A stretch of DNA of 64,000 nucleotides from an uncultured Nonlabens sp. (GTDB taxonomy: Bacteria; Bacteroidota; Bacteroidia; Flavobacteriales; Flavobacteriaceae): contig NZ_CANLXZ010000007.1 in NCBI RefSeq assembly GCF_947495285.1, forward strand, positions 1 through 64,000, written 5' to 3'. Below the pieces are notes generated by a model. The model was given only the letters and a program-made list of their open reading frames with translations. It searched no databases and was not told the origin of the DNA. A program made the position numbers and the translations under genes. Positions 7,664 to 14,886 of this stretch are shown in pieces; the stretch's first letter is position 1; each line of letters starts with the position of its first letter.

Positions 7664-10600
7664 ATGAATAAGTTGTACTATATCCTATTTGCATTTGTTG
7701 TTCTCGTTTTCGCGAAAGCGGAATCACAACAATTACCAGAACCACCAGAAGAACAGAAGTTCTATGAATCGCAGGAATTTAGACTCTTGGGACCTTTCCG
7801 TGGTGGACGTAGTGCTGCAGTAACCGGAGTTCCTGGAAAACCTAACTTATTCTATTTCGGTAGTACAGGTGGTGGTGTCTGGAAAACCGTAGATGGTGGA
7901 AGAACGTGGACTAATATTTCTGATGGCTTTTTGGGCGGCTCTATAGGTGCCGTAACTGTTGCGCCTAGCGATCATAACGTAATTTATGTAGGTGGTGGCG
8001 AGAAAACGGTGCGTGGTAATGTCTCTAGCGGCTATGGAATATGGAAAACAGAAGATGCTGGTAAAACATGGACCGAGGCTGGATTACCTAAAAGTCGTCA
8101 CGTACCTAGAATAGTTATAGATCCTAACGATCATAATACCGTTTATGCAGCAGTGTTAGGAAATATTTATAAGCCTACCGCAGACCGTGGCGTTTATAAA
8201 AGTACTGATGGTGGAAAAACATGGAGTAAAAAACTATTTACTAATGATCTAGCCGGTGCGGTAGATTTAATCATAGACCCTAGTAATTCACGTGTATTGT
8301 ATGCAAGCACCTGGAGATTACAACGTACACCATACAGTCTATCTAGTGGTGGCGATGGCAGCGCTTTATGGAAAAGTACTGATTATGGAGAAACGTGGAA
8401 AGAAATCTCAAAAAATGAAGGCTTTGCTATAGGAACTCTAGGAATTATGGGAATTACCGTCTCACCTGTAGATTCTGACAGATTATATGCCATCGTAGAA
8501 AATAAAGATCAAGGCGGATTGTACCGCAGTGATGATGCAGGTTTAACATGGAAAAAGACCAATAGTGATCGCAGTTTAAGACAGCGTGCCTGGTATTATA
8601 CACGTATATATGCAGACACAAAAAGTGTCGATAAAGTTTATGTAGTTAATGTCAACTATCATAAAAGTACCGATGGTGGTAAAAACTTTTCTAGCGCGAG
8701 AGCACCACATGGTGATCATCACGATTTATGGATCGCACCAGAAGATTCTGATCGTATGATTATGGGAGATGACGGTGGCGCACAAATCACTTATGATGGT
8801 GGCGAGACATGGAGTACCTATCACAACCAGCCTACAGCACAATACTATCGTGTGACTACAGATAATTCTTTTCCTTATAGAATCTATGTAGCACAACAAG
8901 ATAATGGGACGATAAGAATACCTCATCGCACTACTGGACGTAGTATTACAGATACCGATTGGGAAGGAACCGCAGGTGGCGAGAGTGCACATATTGCTGT
9001 AGATCCTAAAGATAACGACATCGTTTATGGTGGTAGTTATGGTGGTTATTTAACTCGTTATAATCACAAGACTAAATCACAACGAGCGATTAATGTATGG
9101 CCAGATAACCCTATGGGACATGGTGCCGAAGGAATGAAATACCGCTTTCAGTGGAATTTCCCTATTCTATTCTCTCAACACGAGCCTAATAAACTCTATG
9201 CATTTTCTAATAATGTTCATGTAACTACTAATGAAGGACAGAGCTGGGAAACCATCTCACCTGATTTAACTAGAAATGACCCAACAAAACTAGTTTCTAG
9301 CGGTGGACCGATTACTCAAGATAACACGAGTGTAGAGTATTACTGTACCATTTTTGCCGCAGCAGAATCTCCTTTAAATGCCGGCGAGCTGTGGATAGGT
9401 AGTGACGATGGACTCCTGCATCTCTCTAAAGATGGCGGTAAAAACTGGAGCAACATTACACCTAGGGGATTACCAGAATGGACACAAATTAACAGCATAG
9501 AACCTAGCCGTTATGACGCGGCAACTTGCTATGTCGCTGCTACACGTTATAAATTAGGCGATTTCACACCTTACTTATATAGAACTACAGATTATGGTAA
9601 ATCATGGAAAAAAATAACAGATGGCATCCCATCAGAGCATTTTTCTAGAGTAGTAAGAGAAGATGATCAAGTACAAGGAATGCTGTATGCAGGAACAGAA
9701 ACTGGTTTATACATTTCTACCGACTATGGAAAGTCATGGAAATCATTCCAGATAAATTTACCTATCGTACCAATTACCGATCTTGCAGTAAAAAACAACA
9801 ACCTTATCATAGCGACACAAGGTAGAAGTTTATGGATACACGATGATTTAGGACTGGTGAGAGAAGCTTTTTCTAGTTCGCTTGCGCGAAAGCAAGACGA
9901 AAACAAACTTTTTAAACCTAAAACCTCTTACCGTATGGCAGGAAATGGTCGTGCAGGTTCCCTTACCGCAGGAGCAAATCATCCTGCAGGAGTACAGGTT
10001 CATTATTACTTACATGAGTTGAAAGAAAAAGATAGTGTATCACTTTCTTTTTATGACTCAAAAAACAAGTTGATAAAAACCTATGCTACCTATGATAAAA
10101 AGAACAAATTAAAAGTAAAAAAAGGTGCCAACTCTTTTAATTGGAATACGGTTTATGACGGTGCAGAAAAATTACCAGGTATGATTCTATGGTGGGCAAA
10201 TATGTCTGGACCTAAGGCCGTACCTGGATCATACAAAGTAGAATTATCCATAAATGGTAAAAAGCAATCACAACCTATTACCATTATAGCTGCTCCTAAT
10301 AGCGAGGCTAGCGATGCAGACATGCTGGCACAATTTAATTATGTAAATGAAGTAAACGCTACGGTAGACAAAGCTCATAAATCAATTAAAAACATACGTG
10401 CATTTAATAAAAAACTAAGTGCTTTTGAAATGTTATATGGAGATAGAGAAGAACAAGGTGTTAAAGATATGATTGCGATGTCTAAGGACATGAAAAAGAA
10501 ATTTAGCAAGGTAGAAAAAGCACTTTATCAAACTAAAAACCGCAGTGGTCAGGATCCTTTAAATTTCCCTATTAGATTAACTAATAAACTAGCTCACTTA

Positions 10601-10792
10601 AATAGTCTGGCACAAATAGGTGACTTTGCTCCTACTTCACAAAGTATAGAAGTTAAAGATGAATTAACTGCTGAAATAGAAAAGCAACTCGCTATTTTTG
10701 ACCAAGTTTTACAATCTGATATTAAAAAATTCAACGAGCAATTTAATGCCCTGAATTTAGAGTACCTCGTGATTGAGAAAGAGAAGAAATAA
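7664..10792 (+). CDS. large secreted BNR/sortilin-like beta-propeller protein
   Basis: A 1042-residue protein with an N-terminal signal peptide whose likely signal-peptidase site is the AKA of VFAKA/ES. The body contains many TDGGKTW / TDYGKSW / SDDAGLTW repeats, the Asp-box motifs of VPS10/sortilin and BNR propellers, through about residue 740. The last 250 residues are a non-repeat domain, part beta-rich and part helical. Databases often call such proteins glycosyl hydrolases, but no catalytic residues can be assigned, so binding or scaffold functions are equally possible. A palindromic repeat lies in the signal peptide coding region and a degenerate copy lies near residue 740. The stop overlaps the next start (TAATG), which implies translational coupling with the two small genes downstream. 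Confidence 0.8.
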   Translation: MNKLYYILFAFVVLVFAKAESQQLPEPPEEQKFYESQEFRLLGPFRGGRSAAVTGVPGKPNLFYFGSTGGGVWKTVDGGRTWTNISDGFLGGSIGAVTVAPSDHNVIYVGGGEKTVRGNVSSGYGIWKTEDAGKTWTEAGLPKSRHVPRIVIDPNDHNTVYAAVLGNIYKPTADRGVYKSTDGGKTWSKKLFTNDLAGAVDLIIDPSNSRVLYASTWRLQRTPYSLSSGGDGSALWKSTDYGETWKEISKNEGFAIGTLGIMGITVSPVDSDRLYAIVENKDQGGLYRSDDAGLTWKKTNSDRSLRQRAWYYTRIYADTKSVDKVYVVNVNYHKSTDGGKNFSSARAPHGDHHDLWIAPEDSDRMIMGDDGGAQITYDGGETWSTYHNQPTAQYYRVTTDNSFPYRIYVAQQDNGTIRIPHRTTGRSITDTDWEGTAGGESAHIAVDPKDNDIVYGGSYGGYLTRYNHKTKSQRAINVWPDNPMGHGAEGMKYRFQWNFPILFSQHEPNKLYAFSNNVHVTTNEGQSWETISPDLTRNDPTKLVSSGGPITQDNTSVEYYCTIFAAAESPLNAGELWIGSDDGLLHLSKDGGKNWSNITPRGLPEWTQINSIEPSRYDAATCYVAATRYKLGDFTPYLYRTTDYGKSWKKITDGIPSEHFSRVVREDDQVQGMLYAGTETGLYISTDYGKSWKSFQINLPIVPITDLAVKNNNLIIATQGRSLWIHDDLGLVREAFSSSLARKQDENKLFKPKTSYRMAGNGRAGSLTAGANHPAGVQVHYYLHELKEKDSVSLSFYDSKNKLIKTYATYDKKNKLKVKKGANSFNWNTVYDGAEKLPGMILWWANMSGPKAVPGSYKVELSINGKKQSQPITIIAAPNSEASDADMLAQFNYVNEVNATVDKAHKSIKNIRAFNKKLSAFEMLYGDREEQGVKDMIAMSKDMKKKFSKVEKALYQTKNRSGQDPLNFPIRLTNKLAHLNSLAQIGDFAPTSQSIEVKDELTAEIEKQLAIFDQVLQSDIKKFNEQFNALNLEYLVIEKEKK
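7705..7720. repeat. dispersed palindrome, 15/16 copy, in BNR-protein signal peptide
   Basis: One mismatch to the core CGCTTTCGCGAAAGCG, at position 3. Translated in frame it gives VFAKAE, at the signal-peptide cleavage region. Confidence 0.85.
9879..9894. repeat. dispersed palindrome, degenerate 14/16 copy, in BNR protein
   Basis: CGCTTGCGCGAAAGCA, two mismatches to the core. It is read in a different frame from most copies (SLARKQ), between the propeller and the C-terminal domain. Confidence 0.6.
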
Positions 10793-11211
10793 TGGAGAGT
10801 TTAAAAGGAATTTGGATAGGTTATTATGAATACGGTATAGGGTATGAATTACCCTATTTTGGTCAACGTGTTAAATACCAAATTGAAATCACTTTTGATG
10901 ACGAGAATATTATAGGAACTGCCAGTGAAGAAAAATCTGAATTCTCAGTAGATTCAGATGCAATTATAAAAGGTTATATCGAAGATGATTTGATTTCTTT
11001 CGTAAAGACTTACCCTGTAAAATCCATAATTAACGAAAATAATAAAGTGGAGTCATCAAAAGGTGAACAATTTGTAAATCATACAGGCTACCTTGATAGA
11101 GATAAAAAAACGATGTATGGATTATGGACCATCGAACAAAACTATTTAGATCTAGATTACCCAAATGAAATGGATCAAGTTGAAGGAATCTGGTTATTAG
11201 AAAAGCAGTAA
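10792..11211 (+). CDS. small protein of unknown function, paralogue of the next gene
   Basis: I do not recognise a named family. The 139-residue product is acidic, lacks a signal peptide or membrane segment and is predicted beta-rich. It starts with LKGIWIGYYEYGIGYELPYFG, ends with VEGIWLLEK, and has a G(Y/F)LD..KK.M.G.W motif near residues 98-112. The next gene shares all three elements in the same order, so the two are tandem paralogues. Repeated short G-x-W strands suggest a small lipocalin/avidin-like barrel, but this is only a guess. Its start overlaps the stop of the BNR-protein gene by one base. Confidence 0.65.
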   Translation: MESLKGIWIGYYEYGIGYELPYFGQRVKYQIEITFDDENIIGTASEEKSEFSVDSDAIIKGYIEDDLISFVKTYPVKSIINENNKVESSKGEQFVNHTGYLDRDKKTMYGLWTIEQNYLDLDYPNEMDQVEGIWLLEKQ

Positions 11212-11216
11212 ATAAT

Positions 11217-11678
11217 ATGGAGGAACTAAGCGGTTATTGGGAAGGTTATTTTATCTACGGATTAGGTTTTGACCTTCCTTTCTTTGGTGAGAGAGTTAGG
11301 CTATTTACCGAGATGGAATTTAAAGACGGTATTATAACTGGACATCATACAGAAGAAAAAGGACCATTCTCAACTGGTAGAACGGTTAATTTTACTGGGT
11401 TTTGGGAACAAAATCTAATTTCTCTAACCGTATCTTACACTAGTAATGATGTTATTCTAGAAGATGGTTTCAGTACTGAAGAGATAGAACATGATTTTGA
11501 AATCGTTTATAATGGCTCTTTTGATTATAAGAAGAAAGCCATGAATGGTATATGGTTTATGCAAAATGAAATGGACAGAAATATAGATCTAGAAATACCA
11601 CCTGCCGAAGGTCTCTGGGTATTAAAAAAAGTAAAAAAGCCAGTGAGTGACTTTGACTATTCACTTCTTGGACTCTAA
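11217..11678 (+). CDS. small protein of unknown function, paralogue of the preceding gene
   Basis: A 153-residue acidic, probably cytoplasmic protein. Shared landmarks with the upstream gene are LSGYWEGYFIYGLGFDLPFFG at the start, GSFDYKKKAMNGIW in the last third and AEGLWVLKK near the end. It carries an extra 15-residue tail. The start codon is five bases after the upstream stop, with GGAGG-like purines absent, so coupling to the upstream gene is likely. The gene is intact and not obviously different in base composition. No function can be assigned. Confidence 0.65.
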   Translation: MEELSGYWEGYFIYGLGFDLPFFGERVRLFTEMEFKDGIITGHHTEEKGPFSTGRTVNFTGFWEQNLISLTVSYTSNDVILEDGFSTEEIEHDFEIVYNGSFDYKKKAMNGIWFMQNEMDRNIDLEIPPAEGLWVLKKVKKPVSDFDYSLLGL

Positions 11679-11690
11679 TAAGTAAATCTT

Positions 11691-11817
11691 TTACCATAGC
11701 TCTTTTACATGGTTCATACTAGAAAAATCAAAAGGACTGCCATCTAGAAACTCGCCTTTACGACATTGTGGACATTTAAAAAATAGCGAGCTGTATAAAA
11801 TGGAATTTTTTGAACAT
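11691..11817 (-). pseudogene. remnant of a DUF983-type zinc-ribbon protein gene
   Basis: Read on the minus strand, the stretch gives MFKK, then after a one-base frameshift LYSSLFFKCPQCRKGEFLD and about 17 more residues ending in TAA at 11691. The CPxCxxGEF motif with a preceding Tyr-Ser rich helix is what DUF983 N-termini look like; the second cysteine pair and the two membrane helices of the family are gone. An AAAAGAA ribosome-binding-like sequence precedes the ATG. It is therefore a truncated, frameshifted relic. The assignment rests on about 20 residues and should be treated as probable only. The rest of the 11679-11991 gap shows only the sbtA terminator. Confidence 0.5.
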
Positions 11818-11928
11818 TTCTTTTAAATCAAATTTAAAAAGAAGTATTATCTAGCTAGGTAACCTTTGTTACACAACAAGTAATGAGTTTAAATAATTTA
11901 AAGAAATATATTAAGTAACTGAAATCCT

Positions 11929-11978
11929 AAAAAAGAACTTCTCGCTTAAGGAATAGACCTATAGCATAGAAGTTCTTT
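11929..11978 (-). terminator. terminator of the sbtA operon
   Basis: AAAGAACTTCT at 11932-11942 pairs perfectly with AGAAGTTCTTT at 11968-11978, with a 25-base loop. The A run at 11929-11934 gives the U tract on the minus strand. Confidence 0.6.
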
Positions 11979-11991
11979 ACATGTTTTTAAA

Positions 11992-12951
11992 CTATTGTAT
12001 TAAGTATAAATATAACGGTAAACCTATAGTAATATTTATAGGAAATGTTATAGCGAGAGCCATAGGTAAATACAAACTAGGATTAGCCTGTGGAGCAGCA
12101 ATTCTCATAGCAGCAGGAACAGCTATGTAAGAAGCACTTGCCGCGAGTATCGCTAGTAATAATCTATCACCTGTTTCAGTTAAAGCATAACCTGATAAGA
12201 TAGCTACTAGACAACCGTTAATAAGAGGTACAATAATGGCAAACACTAATGCAAACCAGCCTTTCTTAATCAAAACACCTATTTTCTTACCACTAGTTAT
12301 CCCCATGTCTAATAAGAAAACGGCTAGAAAACCTTTAAAAATGTCTGTAGTAAATGGTTTTATTCCAGCAGCCTGTGCATCACTAGCTATGTAACCTATC
12401 ACAAGACTTCCTAGAATAAGTACCACACTTCCATTTGTAATAGCATGTTTAACGAGGCCTAGTATTTTACTAGTAGAACGATCTCTTCCTTTAGAACATA
12501 AACTCATTAATAAAACTCCTACAATAATAGAAGGTGCTTCCATCAATGCCATAACTGCGACCATATGACCACCGAATGGAATATTCTCCATTTCTAAAAA
12601 ACTTACCGCTGTCACAAAAGTCACCGCACTTACAGACCCATATGCCGCTGCGATTGCTCCTGCATTTTCTAATGAAAACTTTAATCTCAAAATAAAGAAG
12701 GTATAAAGTGGGACCAATATAGCAAGGGCTATTCCTATAAATACAGCCCAATAAATATCTGCAGTAAAATCACTATGTGAAAGCTCCTGACCTCCTTTAA
12801 AGCCGATGGCAAATAATAAATAGAGAGATATAAATTTTGAAGAATTCTTAGGTATTTCTAAATCACTCTTAACCTGTGAAGCAAATAATCCTAAGATAAA
12901 AAACAGTAATGCTGGGTTAGATAAGTTATCTGTTAAAAGATGTAAATCCAT
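11992..12951 (-). CDS. sbtA: SbtA-family sodium-dependent bicarbonate transporter
   Basis: A 319-residue inner-membrane protein with about 10 membrane segments in two halves. Family-typical stretches are AAAYGSVSAVTFVTA in the first half, GGHMVAVMALMEAPSIIVG after it, and ASASYIAVPAAMRIAAPQAN near the C-terminus. In cyanobacteria SbtA takes up bicarbonate with sodium. In heterotrophic marine flavobacteria it would supply anaplerotic carboxylation (inference). It is the last gene of a three-gene minus-strand operon, 18 bases after the preceding gene, and the operon is divergent from a LysR regulator, a common arrangement for inorganic-carbon genes. No SbtB-like regulator is recognised beside it. 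Confidence 0.85.
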   Translation of the reverse strand: MDLHLLTDNLSNPALLFFILGLFASQVKSDLEIPKNSSKFISLYLLFAIGFKGGQELSHSDFTADIYWAVFIGIALAILVPLYTFFILRLKFSLENAGAIAAAYGSVSAVTFVTAVSFLEMENIPFGGHMVAVMALMEAPSIIVGVLLMSLCSKGRDRSTSKILGLVKHAITNGSVVLILGSLVIGYIASDAQAAGIKPFTTDIFKGFLAVFLLDMGITSGKKIGVLIKKGWFALVFAIIVPLINGCLVAILSGYALTETGDRLLLAILAASASYIAVPAAMRIAAPQANPSLYLPMALAITFPINITIGLPLYLYLIQ

Positions 12952-12969
12952 AAATAATGGTAGTGTAAA

Positions 12970-13263
12970 TTAATCTATAATTTCAATTTCTAGAATGCCA
13001 TTTATCTTAATGTTTTTACCCATCGTTAACGCTTCTCTACATACTGCTTTAAATTCTTTTCTTTCTATAGTTAACTCTTTCACACGGCTGTCGTCATAAC
13101 CTGTATCGCTATGCATATTACCTTCTGAGAGAGAAAGTCTACGCAGTTTATGGAAATTTATTTTTCCTTCTATTAAACTACTTACCACATCTGCAGCTTC
13201 TGATGGGGTAAACTGGCCATCAATAAGTTGAACTTTGTTGAGTACTTCTTTACTTGTATTCAT
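12970..13263 (-). CDS. conserved small protein of unknown function
   Basis: A 97-residue soluble protein without signal peptide or membrane segment. It has a helical N-terminal half (FTPSEAADVVSSLIEGKINFHKL is its most regular stretch) and a charged second half. I know of no function; similar proteins seem widespread in flavobacteria, but that is memory, not a search. It lies one base after the upstream small membrane gene and 18 bases before sbtA, so it should be cotranscribed with both. A link to bicarbonate uptake is possible only by context. Confidence 0.6.
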   Translation of the reverse strand: MNTSKEVLNKVQLIDGQFTPSEAADVVSSLIEGKINFHKLRRLSLSEGNMHSDTGYDDSRVKELTIERKEFKAVCREALTMGKNIKINGILEIEIID

Positions 13264-13264
13264 C

Positions 13265-13543
13265 TTAATTTGATTTATTATTAATTTTAATTTTAGATAC
13301 TATCATTATACTCATTATTAAAATGAGGATGAACATGGGCATGATAAGAAAACGAGACATAGGATGATTTTGAATGAAACACATCACTGAGATAACTAAG
13401 TACATTGCTCCTATTAATGCAATCATACTATACCGTAAAACAGTACCTATGGCTTTTAAATTGACATCTTCCATAAACGTCCATACATATCGCAGTTGCT
13501 TTTGATAGTTTATAGAATCCCTTCTGTTAAATTGATGTAACAT
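13265..13543 (-). CDS. small two-helix membrane protein of unknown function
   Basis: A 92-residue protein with a charged N-terminal 30 residues and two hydrophobic segments (about 37-57 and 63-84). No family is recognised. It is the first gene of the minus-strand operon leading to sbtA and starts 24 bases from a promoter-like element. The stop codon is directly followed by the next gene's ATG. It may be an accessory subunit or an unrelated passenger. Confidence 0.5.
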   Translation of the reverse strand: MLHQFNRRDSINYQKQLRYVWTFMEDVNLKAIGTVLRYSMIALIGAMYLVISVMCFIQNHPMSRFLIMPMFILILIMSIMIVSKIKINNKSN

Positions 13544-13566
13544 AGATTTTTAGTTCATTTACCGTG

Positions 13567-13608
13567 CAAATATGCATTACCTAATCCATTAGTTTTTATT
13601 TATATTTG
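13567..13608. promoter_or_regulatory. divergent promoter pair with central dyad between lysR and the sbtA operon
   Basis: TATATTTG at 13601-13608 matches TAnnTTTG and ends 24 bases before the LysR gene. On the minus strand CATATTTG (13574-13567) has one mismatch and ends 23 bases before the operon. Midway lies CTAATccATTAG (13581-13592), a 5+5 dyad that could bind the LysR protein. Geometry is the main support. Confidence 0.45.
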
Positions 13609-13632
13609 TAATGAAATACATAATTAATATTT

Positions 13633-14565
13633 ATGCATTATACTCTGCACCAACTTCAAATATTTCTTCAAATAGTGGAGAAACGTAGCATCACAAAGGC
13701 ATCAGAAGCCTTGTTTCTTACACAACCAGCGGTCTCTATTCAGCTTAAAAAACTGCAAGACCAATTCCCCATTCCTTTAACAGAAGTAATAGGACGGCAG
13801 TTATATGTGACCGACTTTGGTAATGAAATTGCTGAAATAGCAAAACGAATCGTCAAAGAACTTCAGGTTATTGATTTTAAGACAAGCCAATATCAAGGTA
13901 AACTAGCTGGAAAACTAAGTTTATCTATAGTCTCTACTGGTAAATATGTGATGCCATACTTTTTATCAGGATTTTTGAACGAGCATAGTGGTGTAGATTT
14001 CTCTATGGATGTAACTAATAAGAAGAAAGTTGTTCAGGATTTAGAAAATAATAGCGTAGATTTTGCATTAGTATCTGTATTACCTGCTCATTTAGATCTG
14101 GAAAAGCTACCGCTCATGAAAAATGAGTTGTACCTAGTAGGAGGCTCTGAAAGAGTAAAAAATAAAAAAGGAAAAAAAGAAAGCATTTTTTTTGAGGAGC
14201 CTTTATTGTATAGAGAACAAGGATCTGCGACTAGAAATGCAATGGAAAATTTTATACAGGGTAAAAACTTAATGACTCGCAAAAAAATAGAATTAACATC
14301 TAACGAGGCATTAAAACAAGCTGTCATTGCAGGATTAGGATTTTCAATTATGCCCATGATAGGAATAAGGAATGCCGTAGAAAAGGGAGACATAAATGTT
14401 ATTCCTTATAACGGTTTACCTATAAAAACTCAATGGAATCTTATATGGCTCAAAAAGAAAAAACTATCACCAGCAGCTCTCGCATTTAAAAATTATATTA
14501 TTGAAAATAAGGATCAAATAACTGCTCAATATTTTGATTGGGTAAATAACATGGCTTCTTCATAA
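13633..14565 (+). CDS. LysR-family transcriptional regulator
   Basis: A 310-residue protein with an N-terminal winged helix-turn-helix (about 1-60, HQLQIFLQIVEKRSITKASE then LTQPAVSIQLKKLQ) and a periplasmic-binding-protein-like effector domain (about 88-300). It is divergent from the sbtA operon across 89 bases that contain two promoter-like elements and a dyad. It therefore resembles CbbR/CmpR-type regulators of carbon uptake, though the effector cannot be read from sequence. Autoregulation is likely from the arrangement (inference). Confidence 0.88.
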   Translation: MHYTLHQLQIFLQIVEKRSITKASEALFLTQPAVSIQLKKLQDQFPIPLTEVIGRQLYVTDFGNEIAEIAKRIVKELQVIDFKTSQYQGKLAGKLSLSIVSTGKYVMPYFLSGFLNEHSGVDFSMDVTNKKKVVQDLENNSVDFALVSVLPAHLDLEKLPLMKNELYLVGGSERVKNKKGKKESIFFEEPLLYREQGSATRNAMENFIQGKNLMTRKKIELTSNEALKQAVIAGLGFSIMPMIGIRNAVEKGDINVIPYNGLPIKTQWNLIWLKKKKLSPAALAFKNYIIENKDQITAQYFDWVNNMASS

Positions 14566-14612
14566 AAACCTTCTCAAGGACCTTGCAACTATTTGATTTT
14601 ATTTTGTTTAAA

Positions 14613-14804
14613 TTAAAAAACAGGAGTTGTTTTTAAGCGCATCCAGAAATCTTTGCACCATAAATAGCGATCTGCTATTTTAAATGATACAGAACTTGCA
14701 ATTCCCACTAATTTGTATCTATCAAAAATTAAGAATTTATTTACGAGCATCCCTTGAGTAGAACGCTCGTTAAATAACGTGGTTATCATATGAGGAGAAT
14801 GCAA
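14613..14804 (-). CDS. doubtful short ORF, unknown
   Basis: A 63-codon frame that opens with TTG (first ATG five codons later) and has no clear ribosome binding site. No motif or membrane segment is recognised. It fills part of the 14566-14886 gap between the LysR gene and the GH31 gene, which otherwise holds only one palindromic repeat. It may be chance or a gene relic. Confidence 0.2.
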   Translation of the reverse strand: MHSPHMITTLFNERSTQGMLVNKFLIFDRYKLVGIASSVSFKIADRYLWCKDFWMRLKTTPVF

Positions 14805-14830
14805 GAAATTTTACTTGTAATTTGTTATTC

Positions 14831-14846
14831 CGCTTTCGCGAAAGCG
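14831..14846. repeat. dispersed palindrome, exact copy, intergenic
   Basis: Exact CGCTTTCGCGAAAGCG with TTC before and AAA after, in the gap downstream of the GH31 gene. Confidence 0.95.
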
Positions 14847-14886
14847 AAACACTTACCATCTCCTCAAACATAAGTAGTAAAAGAGG

